From the NCBI GenBank assembly GCA_023251135.1, contig JAHEZJ010000008.1, positions 1-64,000 of the forward strand: a stretch of 64,000 nt of DNA, in the 5' to 3' direction. Of the stretch, positions 9,401-17,208 are shown one piece after another. The notes below the pieces were generated by a model, which made no database searches, was not told the origin of the DNA, and saw only the letters and a list, made by a program, of their open reading frames with translations. Source of the DNA: Flavobacterium sp. Its GTDB lineage: Bacteria > Bacteroidota > Bacteroidia > Flavobacteriales > Flavobacteriaceae. Position 1 is the first letter of the stretch; every line of letters starts with the position of its first letter. The translations under genes were made by a program, and so were the position numbers.

Positions 9401-12400
9401 CTGTTCCAAAATCTAATCCGGTATAACCGTTATTAGATGTACTGGCTTGAAAAGTTGTTCCTAGATCTCCGTCAAATGCTTTGTCATAGGTAGCATATGT
9501 GTAATAGGGAGGAGTGCCAAAAGGGCTGCCCGAAAGCGGAGAACAAGTGAAAGGAACATTAACAGTTATGGGTGAAGAGTCTGTAGTTCCACCATTATTA
9601 TCATACGCCTTAGCTGTAAGCGTGTAAGTTCCTACAGGCACATCTGCCCAATGGTAACTGTATGGATTGGTTGTTGAAGTCCCTAACAAAGAGGGACCAT
9701 TATAAAACTCGACTTTACTGATAGTACCATCAGCGTCAGAGGCTGTTGCATAAATCGTAATATTTGCAGGATTTGCAAAGACAGCATAATCGTCAGGTGA
9801 AATAATTGAAACTGTTGGGTTTTGATTTCCTACTACGACGGTAATAGGAGAGGAAACCACTACAGCATTTAGATTATCATAAGCTTTTGCAAGAAGTTGA
9901 TAAGTACCGCTGGGAATTCCCGTCCAGTCAAACGAATAAGGACTTGACGTATCAATACCAAGCAAAGTCTCACCCTGATAAAATTCAACTTTACTTATCG
10001 ATCCATCCATATCAGAAGCAGCTGCCGTAATATTTATATTCGCAGGAATAGCAGTATAAAGTTCATTATGGAGTGGTGCTGTAAGGTTTATGGTTGGAAG
10101 CTCATTATGAGTACAGAATTCAATTTCAGCCACATCACAATAACCGTCGACTGGTGATAAATACCTGTAATACCTGTAGGCTGTGCTGTTTGGTATACTA
10201 ACGTCTTGCCAGGCATAATTTGGCTCGGTTGGGATGGTGTAGAGATCTACAAAACCAGCAGAAGAGGACGTATTGGAACCCTGAAATTTTCCATCTTTCA
10301 TCCTTATTGCTTGCGATGACCTTGGATAATATCTGACATTTGTAACAACTTTTGCGGTTCCAAGATCTAATCCGGTATAACCTGAACTGGCTGATTTAGC
10401 ACTAAAATTTGTATTTATATCTCCGTCAAATGCTTTATCATATTCACTGCCTGCTACATAAGGAGAAGTACCAAAGGGAGTCCCTGAAACTTTATTGCAA
10501 ACAAAAGTCACCGTAACAGTCACTAAGGCAGAGCTTTTTTTATTTCCCAAATTATCATAAGCCACGGCAGTCAGATCGTAATTTCCAGGCAATACTCCAT
10601 TCCACGAATAAACATATGGAGAGGACAGGCTTGTACCCAGTAAGGTAGTGCTATTATAGAATTCTACTTTGCTAATATTTCCTGAGCTTACGGAAGCTGT
10701 TGTCTGAAGATTGATAGTAGCAGGACTGCTAAATGTTGTATTGTTGGCAGGCGAAGTCATAGCCACCGTAATGTTACTCGGAGGAGGAACCAAATCACTT
10801 TGCCATGCGCCTCTTCCATAAAAATAAGCATTCAATATCCCTTTAGAGATACCATCATTGTAAATGTCCATATCTACTATTTCGGAAATTATAGGAAGGC
10901 CTGAAGAATAATTTATCCAGGATGATTTAGTGTTGTCCTTATAATATACGCCCAAGGGATAAGAAGCATAGACAGCCTCATTGGTACTTTTATAATCAGC
11001 TACCACTTTTAACACTTTTGCTGCAGGAAATCCTTTTGTGGTGGTCCATGTTGTTCCTTTATCTGCAGAGCGATAGATCGTATTTCCAAGTCCTAAGTAT
11101 ACAACATCTGAATTAGGTATGGGAGCTACAGAACCATTAGTGGATTGAACAGGGAGAGTTATCTGAACAAAAGAGGCAGCAGTCATCGCATTGTCAGATC
11201 GATATAATGCAGGTGAATCTGTAAATACATACAAGCGATCGGCATTACTAGGATCTACCTGGAGGTCTTTGACTTTACCAGATGGTATGGTGTAAATAAG
11301 TGTCCAGGAAGGAGAAGCTGAAGTTAGGTTAATGCAACGATAAATTTTTCCGGCATTAGCGTGGTAAGCAATGTCGGCATTTACGGCAGTGAAAGTAAAT
11401 TTTCCGCCCGATGGAGTTTCCGGCAGATTCAAGTTTATGTCAGAATCCGAAGGATATATGTGTCTACTTCCGTCTGATTCAGAGTAAAAATTACCGGAAT
11501 AATCAAACCACATAAACGGACCAAAGTCACCTCCCCTGTTATTATAAAAGGTACTGTTATTATAATAAATTCCGCCATTATCTTGTGTGCCTATATATAA
11601 TAGATTTCGATTTGTTTTGGAAATGGCACCATGATAAATTTCGGTGGCTGCGATACCGTCAGACTTTGGAGTCCACTCTCCTGTTCCATTAGCGGTGTTG
11701 CTCCAGACTCCGCCATCGTTGGCATTCCAGAGCTGACCGCTAACATAAGGATCAAATACAATATGATGTTGGTCGGTATGAAGGTCGGATGACCAGGATT
11801 TTTGTTGCTGCACCCAGGTAACACCTGCATCTGTAGAACGCCATATCAAATGAGCACATACATATAGCTCATTTGAATTAGCAGGGTTGACTTCAAAATC
11901 AAAATTATAATCTCCCTGACCACCTCCCCCGGATGCCGAATATGCGGCAAGACACTCCTTAGTCGAACGCATGTTGGTAAAGGTACTTCCTCCATCTGTT
12001 GATTTATAAATTTCTCCTATCGTATTAGCACCAACATTAGCAACATAAACAACATTTGGATCGGCTTCACAAACGGATACTCTTGTTCCGTTAGCTCCGA
12101 ATACAAAGGCTGGAGAAGTGATTTCAGTCCAGCTGTTTCCAGCATCTAGTGAACGATAAAAATTTTTAGAAGCCGTTGCATAAATTACCTGACCATTGGT
12201 GCCTGGTTTGTAACACATATCCTGAACTTCAATACGGGGAACAGATTTTAAGCTCCAATTAGCACCCGCGTCTGTCGATTTATAGATACCGTTACTTGTA
12301 GCCGCAATGATAGTGTTGTGATCCGTAGGAAGAATAAGCAGGTGTATCACCAATCGATTGCCCATTCCGGAATTAGATACGGTCCAGGTGGTTCCTCCAT

Positions 12401-12782
12401 TGATCGTTTTATAGACACCCAAACCATCATAAGAATTATTTGCATCACCTGTCCCCCAATAAATCACCTGATCATTGGTAGGATCTATGGCTATAGAGGA
12501 AGACGTTGTGTTAGCAACCTGATCGGTTCCTAATGAAGTCCAATGAAGACCTTTATCATTACTCTGATACAATCCCCCTGAAGCACTGGCAACATACATT
12601 TTGTTAGGATCTGAGGGGTGAAATTTAATCTGAATACAACGCCCAATACCTTGTATCTGATCAACGGTCTTCTTTGGAAAGGATATAGGTCCAATATTTT
12701 TCCAATTGGGAGTTTGGGCACTTGTACCGTTAAAGAAAAGAGAGCATACAAGTAAGACTGCAATACGTAAATTTGTTTGCAT
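6471..12782 (-). CDS. Giant T9SS-secreted protein: Asp-box propeller, Ig-like repeats, two discoidin-like domains, CBM5/12-like domain
   Basis: 2103 residues. After a signal peptide (about 1-22) comes a sortilin/BNR-type beta-propeller (about 25-665) with repeated Asp-box motifs such as SNDKGLHWTSLG, STDAGANWSLK and SLDAGNSWTEI. Next are eleven Ig-like modules of about 93 residues (about 670-1945), the last degenerate, with the recurring core GTISKVEFYNGATLLSTST and SPYTYNW. Two F5/8 type C-like modules (DKAFDGD ... TGLDLGTAKVV ... CDVAEIEFC) interrupt the Ig-like series, one after Ig-like 1 and one after Ig-like 3. A CBM5/12-like module follows (WNTSTDYLIGDQVIYQNSLY, about 1948-1995), then a T9SS type A sorting domain (YILYPNPCTTHFNIKF, about 2004 to the end). 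No catalytic motif was recognised, so I favour an adhesin or polysaccharide-binding surface protein. It follows the 153-residue gene by 14 bp. Confidence 0.9.
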   Translation of the reverse strand: MQTNLRIAVLLVCSLFFNGTSAQTPNWKNIGPISFPKKTVDQIQGIGRCIQIKFHPSDPNKMYVASASGGLYQSNDKGLHWTSLGTDQVANTTSSSIAIDPTNDQVIYWGTGDANNSYDGLGVYKTINGGTTWTVSNSGMGNRLVIHLLILPTDHNTIIAATSNGIYKSTDAGANWSLKSVPRIEVQDMCYKPGTNGQVIYATASKNFYRSLDAGNSWTEITSPAFVFGANGTRVSVCEADPNVVYVANVGANTIGEIYKSTDGGSTFTNMRSTKECLAAYSASGGGGQGDYNFDFEVNPANSNELYVCAHLIWRSTDAGVTWVQQQKSWSSDLHTDQHHIVFDPYVSGQLWNANDGGVWSNTANGTGEWTPKSDGIAATEIYHGAISKTNRNLLYIGTQDNGGIYYNNSTFYNNRGGDFGPFMWFDYSGNFYSESDGSRHIYPSDSDINLNLPETPSGGKFTFTAVNADIAYHANAGKIYRCINLTSASPSWTLIYTIPSGKVKDLQVDPSNADRLYVFTDSPALYRSDNAMTAASFVQITLPVQSTNGSVAPIPNSDVVYLGLGNTIYRSADKGTTWTTTKGFPAAKVLKVVADYKSTNEAVYASYPLGVYYKDNTKSSWINYSSGLPIISEIVDMDIYNDGISKGILNAYFYGRGAWQSDLVPPPSNITVAMTSPANNTTFSSPATINLQTTASVSSGNISKVEFYNSTTLLGTSLSSPYVYSWNGVLPGNYDLTAVAYDNLGNKKSSALVTVTVTFVCNKVSGTPFGTSPYVAGSEYDKAFDGDINTNFSAKSASSGYTGLDLGTAKVVTNVRYYPRSSQAIRMKDGKFQGSNTSSSAGFVDLYTIPTEPNYAWQDVSIPNSTAYRYYRYLSPVDGYCDVAEIEFCTHNELPTINLTAPLHNELYTAIPANINITAAASDMDGSISKVEFYQGETLLGIDTSSPYSFDWTGIPSGTYQLLAKAYDNLNAVVVSSPITVVVGNQNPTVSIISPDDYAVFANPANITIYATASDADGTISKVEFYNGPSLLGTSTTNPYSYHWADVPVGTYTLTAKAYDNNGGTTDSSPITVNVPFTCSPLSGSPFGTPPYYTYATYDKAFDGDLGTTFQASTSNNGYTGLDFGTAKVVKAIRFYPRASRESRMNGGKFQGSNIADFSSGVVDLYTIPSIPVLKWNEVALSNETAFRYVRYLSPAGGYCNVAEIEFCGLNIVPKVNITAPANAATYVAPAAINIAADVNGSVSKIEFYIGASLIGTSTSSPYNYNLTGISGGTYNLTAKTYDPAGAVVSSAPVNFTVINNIAPTVSITAPADNAIYVAPATFAISATANDADGNIDKVEFYNGPALLGTANASPYTFNWNSVAAGTYTLTAKAYDNNGIVTTSSAVSVKVNQPPTVNISSPADNTIYAAPATFDISATANDTDGSIDKVEFYNGPTLLGTVNASPYTFNWNSVTAGTYTLTAKAYDNNGTITTSSAVSVRVNQPPTVSITTPKNNSNYIAPASVTINATAADTDGIVNKVEFYNGTNLIATSTATPYTCNLTSVSAGAYSLTAKACDDRGTCTTSSAIAITVNTPVNQAPSASITSPATNTVFIAPANITINAVATDSDGTISKVEFYNGATLLSSSTTSPYTYNWENVPSGTYAITVKSYDNANATATSAVVNVVVNNNQAPTVSVTSPINNTAFIAPASIIINAAATDSDGTISKVEFYNGATLLSTSTTSPYTYNWENVTAGTYQITAKSYDNANATATSAAVNVVVNNNQAPTISVTSPANNTVFITPASITINAVATDSDGTISKVEFYNGATLLSTSTTSPYTYNWENVTTGTYAITVKATDNTGNLTSSTPVNIVVKTNPIISMISPSENDQIVDNGSDVLFKFKVTDPDAVVSSIIIKDNGAVISTISKLPYSFTLTNLSSGDHYFTATAVFENGAEYTFTSLNMVSKSCKSMEWNTSTDYLIGDQVIYQNSLYRALVINKNKQPDQDKSIWSKIGTCENLSVEDFPAPKSKYILYPNPCTTHFNIKFTDCAGKSFYYSIMDINGRVIREQKSESINNIIFEKEVNIQGLSSGTYIVIIHLDEKVYSEKIIIIEKPSMYKKKR
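7202..8038 (-). repeat. Three near-identical 279-bp Ig-module repeats inside the giant gene
   Basis: Equivalent points recur exactly 279 bp (93 codons) apart, near 7480, 7759 and 8038. Long identical stretches encode SKVEFYNGATLLS. Similarity here is much higher than in the older, diverged modules upstream, which suggests recent duplication or gene conversion. Confidence 0.85.
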
Positions 12783-12796
12783 GGGTTATTTTAAGA

Positions 12797-13258
12797 TTAT
12801 TGGGGGATTATTTTTTCGTTTTTTTGTCTGCTTTGTAGTTCTTGCCGGACCATCTCTTGAATTTCATCCCGAGTCATTACGCTTCCGTCAGATTTTACGA
12901 AACCTTCGCTTTTGATTCTCCAAAAATTAAATTTCTTAAAATCTTCAGCATGCTGAAGCGATTCTTTTTTTAATGTTTTATTACTTTTAAAGAGTCTGGA
13001 AATAAAGGATCTTTCTTCTAATTCTTCTAAAGCTTCTTCTTCTCCCTCCATCAATTCTAACGGATTGGGTTTTCCTTTCCAAAATTCCTTAAAAGCAACA
13101 TTGGTTTCATTGAAATTCGCATTGGGATCATTCATCATTTCTTTCCATTTCGGACTTTTGCTAAATTCTTTCAATTTTTCCTTCCCAATTTGTGATTGTG
13201 CAATTGACAGTTGCAGAAAGAACAACAATGGGAGCAATATAATAGTAGGTTTTTTCAT
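12797..13258 (-). CDS. Small secreted protein of unknown function, upstream of the giant T9SS gene
   Basis: 153 residues from the ATG at 13258 (MKKPTIILLPLLFFLQLSIAQ). I prefer this start over one 42 bp upstream because it places the signal peptide at the N-terminus. The mature part is charged and helical, with an acidic patch (LELMEGEEEALEELEE) and a C-terminal MTRDEIQEMVRQELQSRQ. I do not recognise a family. It lies 14 bp upstream of the 2103-residue T9SS gene on the same strand, so co-expression is likely. It could be a partner or chaperone of the large protein, but that is only inferred from position. Confidence 0.7.
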   Translation of the reverse strand: MKKPTIILLPLLFFLQLSIAQSQIGKEKLKEFSKSPKWKEMMNDPNANFNETNVAFKEFWKGKPNPLELMEGEEEALEELEERSFISRLFKSNKTLKKESLQHAEDFKKFNFWRIKSEGFVKSDGSVMTRDEIQEMVRQELQSRQKNEKIIPQ

Positions 13259-14152
13259 TTTATAATAGGTTTGAGATTGATGATCTGTTTGCAGATTCAT
13301 TGTTTAAATAACCAGAATAACCAAACTGTTGGGCGTAATTCAATTATTTGATTTTTACTATTGCTTATAGGTCTATTGAAGATGGATTTATTATATCCTA
13401 TCAATTGTTAATGCTTTAATTTTTGCTAAAACGCTGTTTTAAATGTTTGGAGAAACACAAAAACAATTTTCGTTTTCTTTTAGTGAACTGACTTTACTCA
13501 ATCAGATTAGGAGCTTGTTGCTTGTTAATTTCTTTAAATAAAGGAATTCTCATGGTCAACAGGTATAAGTTCAGCGGTTAAATTCAAGTCAATTGTCTTT
13601 CAATCAGGTGTTTTGCTTTCTGAGAGCTCTGATTTAAAATGTGGTTTAAAACCTGCTTTGATCTAAAATAGACTCAAATTTTGTTTTATTATGGGGCAAA
13701 AGTATAGCTTTAGCCTTGTTTTAATTTGGCTATTGTAACAACTGCCATTTGTATGTAATGATTGGTTATTTCGTGTTAATATTTGGTTTTTTGAACACAA
13801 AAAAGTTGGTAGTGTTTTAGAGTAGAGGTTTGTGCATAATGACAATGTAACTCATTAAAAAGAATATAATTTTTTGGGGTAGTTGACAGCGAATCGTTTT
13901 TTATGCTTTAAGTCGTTTTGGAAAATTAAAAATGATATTAAAAGACAATAATTTTGAATTATTCAGATGGATTTTTGTTCGCTGAGATGATAAAGTTGGA
14001 TTTAATATTGAAATTGAAATTTAGATTTGTAGGAAAAGAATCTAAGGAGCAGAAATATACGTATGTAGTAATGAGGGGATTACTGTTTTAAAGGGTTATT
14101 CTTACGTTAAAAATGCTATATCGTTTTTGTTTTTCTTTTTTTGGTTTAAATC
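13259..14152. other. Long AT-rich non-coding region
   Basis: About 0.9 kb without a convincing gene: the only ORF over 50 codons (complement 13663-13845) lacks family features and a plausible start. It holds copy B of the 63-bp repeat (13950-14012) and a possible minus-strand -7 box, CAAAAGTA at 13697-13704 (TACTTTTG on the minus strand). That box would give the 153-residue gene a leader of over 400 nt. No tRNA or known riboswitch was recognised. Confidence 0.5.
13950..14012. repeat. 63-bp direct repeat, copy B
   Basis: Same orientation as 4059-4121, one mismatch. It lies in the long non-coding region upstream of the three-gene minus-strand block, so the pair brackets that block. Confidence 0.9.
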
Positions 14153-14182
14153 TTGTGTTTCTGCAAAAAACTTATACATTTG
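14153..14182 (+). promoter_or_regulatory. Flavobacterial promoter (TTG-N19-TACATTTG)
   Basis: TTG at 14153-14155 and TACATTTG at 14175-14182 are separated by 19 bp, matching the -33/-7 consensus TTG-N17-23-TAnnTTTG. It lies about 97 bp upstream of the ATG at 14279. Confidence 0.7.
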
Positions 14183-14278
14183 CCAAATAATTCGTTGTAA
14201 GCCCCTGTTTTTGTGCGAATTATATGAAATTAGCTAAATTTAACAACCTACCTTGCTGTATTGCAGCATGTTAAAATT

Positions 14279-14491
14279 ATGAAGATAATCAAGACTGTTT
14301 TTTTTACAATTTGCCTGACTTTGATAAGTGGGTTTAGTGCTTTGGCACAATCCATACCACCACCACCAGATGATCCGGATGATCCTGACATAGTTCCAAT
14401 AGACGATCACTTAGTTTTTTTAGCAATAGTGGCTATTGTTTTAGGAATTACAATTATATACCGAAATAAAATGAAAAAAGCTTCAATGTAA
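14279..14491 (+). CDS. Small exported protein with Pro/Asp linker and C-terminal membrane anchor
   Basis: 70 residues from the ATG at 14279; a TTG 18 bp upstream is less likely because it would push the signal peptide inward. A signal peptide (MKIIKTVFFTICLTLISGFSALAQ) is followed by IPPPPDDPDDPDIVPIDDH, then a hydrophobic segment (LVFLAIVAIVLGITIIY) and a basic tail (RNKMKKASM). This tripartite tail (PID-like motif, membrane segment, basic end) resembles small Bacteroidota proteins annotated with a PID-CTERM sorting signal. I infer sorting or anchoring rather than enzymatic function. It has its own promoter and a terminator overlapping its stop codon. Confidence 0.78.
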   Translation: MKIIKTVFFTICLTLISGFSALAQSIPPPPDDPDDPDIVPIDDHLVFLAIVAIVLGITIIYRNKMKKASM

Positions 14492-14507
14492 ATTGAAGCT
14501 TTTTTTT
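14474..14507. terminator. Bidirectional terminator between the small exported protein and ribE
   Basis: The stem AAGCTTCAAT / ATTGAAGCTT closes on a GTAA loop containing part of the stop codon, with A and T runs on both sides. It can therefore serve both converging genes. Confidence 0.85.
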
Positions 14508-14524
14508 ATGTGCGGTTTTAAGGA

Positions 14525-15115
14525 CTACTTGTTTATAGCATAAAGTCTTGAAATGTATTTGCCAACAACATCAAATTCTAGATTAATTTTGGTTCCAACT
14601 TTGAAATTTTTAAAATTGGTATTCTCAAAAGTATACGGTATAATGGAAACGCTAAATTCGTTTGTTTTAGAGTTTACAACCGTCAGACTTACTCCGTTAA
14701 CCGTAATAGAACCTTTTTCGATAGTAATATTGCTGAGGTTTTTGTCGTATTCAAAAGTATAATTCCAGCTTCCGTGCGCTTCTTCAATTTTAATACAGGT
14801 TCCAGTTTGGTCGACGTGTCCTTGCACAATGTGTCCGTCCAGACGGTCGCCAAGCTTCATTCCTCTTTCCAGATTTACAATATCGCCTTCTTTCCATTCG
14901 CCGATATTTGTTTTTAAAATGGTCTCATCTATAGCGGTTACCGTATAAAATGAATCTTTTATGGCTACCACTGTCAGGCAGATTCCGTTGTGGGAAACGC
15001 TTTGATCAATTTTTAATTCATTTGTAATAGATGAGTCAACTGTGATGTGAAGATTGTTTTGATCTTTTTTTATTTCGTGAATCCTTCCTAGGGTTTCTAT
15101 AATTCCTGTGAACAT
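14525..15115 (-). CDS. ribE: Riboflavin synthase, alpha subunit
   Basis: 196 residues, the usual length. It dismutates two 6,7-dimethyl-8-ribityllumazine molecules to riboflavin in the cytosol. The duplicated lumazine-binding fold is visible: MFTGIIETLG ... SHNGICLTVVA in the first half, and GHIVQGHVDQTG ... GSITVNGVSLTVV in the second. It is a single gene, divergent from pdxA with 57 bp between the starts. Other rib genes are not in the window. Confidence 0.96.
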   Translation of the reverse strand: MFTGIIETLGRIHEIKKDQNNLHITVDSSITNELKIDQSVSHNGICLTVVAIKDSFYTVTAIDETILKTNIGEWKEGDIVNLERGMKLGDRLDGHIVQGHVDQTGTCIKIEEAHGSWNYTFEYDKNLSNITIEKGSITVNGVSLTVVNSKTNEFSVSIIPYTFENTNFKNFKVGTKINLEFDVVGKYISRLYAINK

Positions 15116-15131
15116 TGTTGTTTTATTTTAC

Positions 15132-15139
15132 TAAATTTG
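15132..15139 (+). promoter_or_regulatory. -7 box for pdxA
   Basis: TAAATTTG matches TAnnTTTG and lies 33 bp before the pdxA ATG. The nearest TTG triplets are closer than the usual -33 spacing, so this is a half-supported promoter. Confidence 0.5.
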
Positions 15140-15172
15140 CACATCAAAATTAGTAATAAATAACCTGAGCTC

Positions 15173-16222
15173 ATGAATAAAAAAGCAGAAAATATAATTG
15201 TTGGAATTTCAATTGGAGATTTAAACGGTATTGGAAGCGAAGTTATATTGAAAACATTCGAAGATTCTCGTATGTTGGAGATGTGTACGCCAGTTATTTT
15301 TGCAAACGCCAAAATACTTTCTTTTGTTAAAAAGAGCTTTACATCTTCAGTTCAGTTTCATGGTGTGGATAAGTTAGAGCAGATTTTGCCTGGAAAAGTC
15401 AATGTTTTTAACCTTTGGAAAGAAGGAGTTGATATCAATCTGGGTAAAAATGATGAAAAAATTGGTCAATATGCGATTAAATCATTTGTTGCGGCTACCA
15501 AAGCATTAAAAGAAGGTTTGATAGATGTTCTGGTAACAGCGCCAATCAATAAATACAACATTCAGTCGGAAGATTTTAAATTTCCGGGACATACCGATTA
15601 TTTAGATCAGGAGTTAGATGGAAATGCCTTAATGATGATGGTTCAGGATAATTTGAGGGTAGGTTTGCTAACGGATCACGTACCGTTGAGTGAAGTTTCT
15701 TCGCATTTGACCGAAGAGCTGATCACCAGAAAGATTGAAACGATCCGAAAATCTCTGATTCAGGATTTTAGTATAGTGAAGCCAAAAATAGCTGTTTTAG
15801 GATTGAATCCGCATAGTGGTGATGGAGGAGTGATTGGTAAAGAAGAGGATTTGATTTTGAAGCCAACCCTGAAGAAAATTTTTGAAAAAGGAACGATGGT
15901 TTTTGGTCCGTTTTCGGCAGATGGTTTTTTTGGAAGCGGTCAGTATGAAAAGTATGATGCGATTGTAGCTACTTATCACGATCAGGGATTGATTCCGTTT
16001 AAAACATTATCATTTGGAAAAGGAGTGAATTATACAGCGGGTTTAAACAAGGTGAGAACCTCGCCAGACCACGGTACGGCTTATGATATTGCCGGAAAGG
16101 ACATGGCTGATTTTAACTCGTTTAAAGAAGCGGTATATCTCGGAATAGATATTTTTCGCTCGCGTAATCAGTATGAGGAGATTACTGAAAAACCACTCAA
16201 AATAAAAGAAAAACAGTTATAA
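15173..16222 (+). CDS. pdxA: 4-hydroxythreonine-4-phosphate dehydrogenase
   Basis: 349 residues. It oxidises 4-phosphohydroxy-L-threonine in the DXP-dependent pyridoxal phosphate pathway. Family marks: SIGDLNGIGSEVILK near the N-terminus, VTAPINKYNI, the metal-site FPGHTDYLD, LGLNPHSGDGG, ATYHDQGLIPFK and TSPDHGTAYDIAG. It stands divergent to ribE and about 100 bp upstream of the DUF177-rpmF pair, which has its own -7 box. This pdxA / DUF177 / rpmF order is familiar in flavobacteria. Confidence 0.96.
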   Translation: MNKKAENIIVGISIGDLNGIGSEVILKTFEDSRMLEMCTPVIFANAKILSFVKKSFTSSVQFHGVDKLEQILPGKVNVFNLWKEGVDINLGKNDEKIGQYAIKSFVAATKALKEGLIDVLVTAPINKYNIQSEDFKFPGHTDYLDQELDGNALMMMVQDNLRVGLLTDHVPLSEVSSHLTEELITRKIETIRKSLIQDFSIVKPKIAVLGLNPHSGDGGVIGKEEDLILKPTLKKIFEKGTMVFGPFSADGFFGSGQYEKYDAIVATYHDQGLIPFKTLSFGKGVNYTAGLNKVRTSPDHGTAYDIAGKDMADFNSFKEAVYLGIDIFRSRNQYEEITEKPLKIKEKQL

Positions 16223-16265
16223 ACAAAAAAAGGTGAATAAGATTATTAGTTTTATAATAATTTTA

Positions 16266-16273
16266 TATCTTTG
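16266..16273 (+). promoter_or_regulatory. -7 box for the DUF177-rpmF operon
   Basis: TATCTTTG fits TAnnTTTG exactly, 55 bp before the DUF177 start. No clear TTG at -33. Confidence 0.55.
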
Positions 16274-16328
16274 CACCCCAATTCAGGTATCTGAGTTTTA
16301 GATACGGATTGGTCAAATTGATGTTGAA

Positions 16329-16871
16329 ATGAGCAAAACAAAAGATTTTTTAATTCCTTTCGTAGGATTAAAACTAGGAAAACACCATTTTGAGTATCAA
16401 ATAAGTAACACGTTCTTTGCGAACTTTGATTACGACGAATTTCAAAGTTCGGATATCAAAGTAGGTTTAGTTTTAGATAAGAAGAGCAACATGTTAGAGT
16501 TGGAATTCAAACACAAAGGAACTGTAAATGTACCTTGTGATCTGACAAGCGAAGATTTTGATTTGCCTTTAAAAGGTAAAATGAAATTAATTGTTCGTTT
16601 TGGAGAGGAGTTTAATAACGATAACGAAGAGCTTTTAATCTTACCGCACGGAGAGCATGAAATAGATGTAGCACAATACATTTATGAAATGATTGCACTG
16701 TCGGTGCCGCTAAAACGAGTTCATCCAGGAGTGAAAGACGGAAGTTTACAAACTGACGCTTTAAAGAAACTGAATGAGCTAACGGTCAAAGAAGAGAAAA
16801 AAGAGAGTAAACAAGAAGAAGATATTGACCCGCGTTGGGACAAATTAAAGCAACTATTAACGGATAAATAA
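16329..16871 (+). CDS. DUF177 (YceD-like) protein
   Basis: 180 residues of the YceD/DUF177 family, typically encoded just before rpmF as here (9 bp apart). The core has the family pattern of strands around LELEFKHKGTVNVPCDLTSEDFDLPL. It lacks the CxxC...C metal motif of some homologues, having a single Cys in VPCDL. The C-terminus is a charged tail (KEEKKESKQEEDIDPRWDKL). In other bacteria and plants the family is linked to 23S rRNA accumulation and ribosome assembly. That role is taken from the family and the rpmF linkage. Confidence 0.9.
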   Translation: MSKTKDFLIPFVGLKLGKHHFEYQISNTFFANFDYDEFQSSDIKVGLVLDKKSNMLELEFKHKGTVNVPCDLTSEDFDLPLKGKMKLIVRFGEEFNNDNEELLILPHGEHEIDVAQYIYEMIALSVPLKRVHPGVKDGSLQTDALKKLNELTVKEEKKESKQEEDIDPRWDKLKQLLTDK

Positions 16872-16880
16872 TATAGTAAA

Positions 16881-17075
16881 ATGGCACATCCTAAGAGAAA
16901 AATCTCGAAAACAAGAAGAGATAAGAGAAGAACACATTATAAAGCTACTGTAGCTCAAATCGCTACATGTCCTATTACTGGAGAAGCACATTTATACCAC
17001 AGAGCTTACTGGCATGAAGGTAAAATGTATTACAGAGGGCAAGTTGTTATCGATAAATCTGTAGCGGTTGCTTAA
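16881..17075 (+). CDS. rpmF: 50S ribosomal protein L32
   Basis: 64 residues: [20 protein letters not shown], then [17 protein letters not shown]. This is the standard L32 shape. Only one Cys remains where many L32 proteins have a four-Cys zinc ribbon, so this is a zinc-free form. Co-transcribed with DUF177 and closed by a strong terminator. Confidence 0.97.
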   Translation: MAHPKRKISKTRRDKRRTHYKATVAQIATCPITGEAHLYHRAYWHEGKMYYRGQVVIDKSVAVA

Positions 17076-17098
17076 TACGTTTTTGTAAATGATACTGG

Positions 17099-17125
17099 AA
17101 CTCTCACATAGTGAGAGTTTTTTTT
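17099..17125 (+). terminator. Terminator after rpmF
   Basis: AACTCTCAC / GTGAGAGTT, a perfect 9-bp stem with an ATA loop, followed by TTTTTT. It separates rpmF from the fabH operon. Confidence 0.9.
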
Positions 17126-17208
17126 GTTGGTTATAATTTTCTTTTTTTAAGAAAATTTCTACAAATTAATTTCGTTTTTTTTTGTAATTTTCAAGTCTTT
17201 TAAAAATT

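Noticed and set aside
6471..12782. GH74-type xyloglucanase identity for the propeller of the giant protein
   Set aside because: Asp-box repeats alone are shared by many propellers, and I could not see the GH74 signature regions or catalytic acids.
13663..13845. 60-codon minus-strand ORF in the long spacer
   Set aside because: No family features, no usable start context, and AT-rich composition like the surrounding non-coding DNA.
4059..14012. Composite transposon or integrative element
   Set aside because: The bracketing repeats are not inverted, no transposase or integrase lies inside or beside them, and no tRNA is at either end; only a passive repeat-bracketed block is supported.
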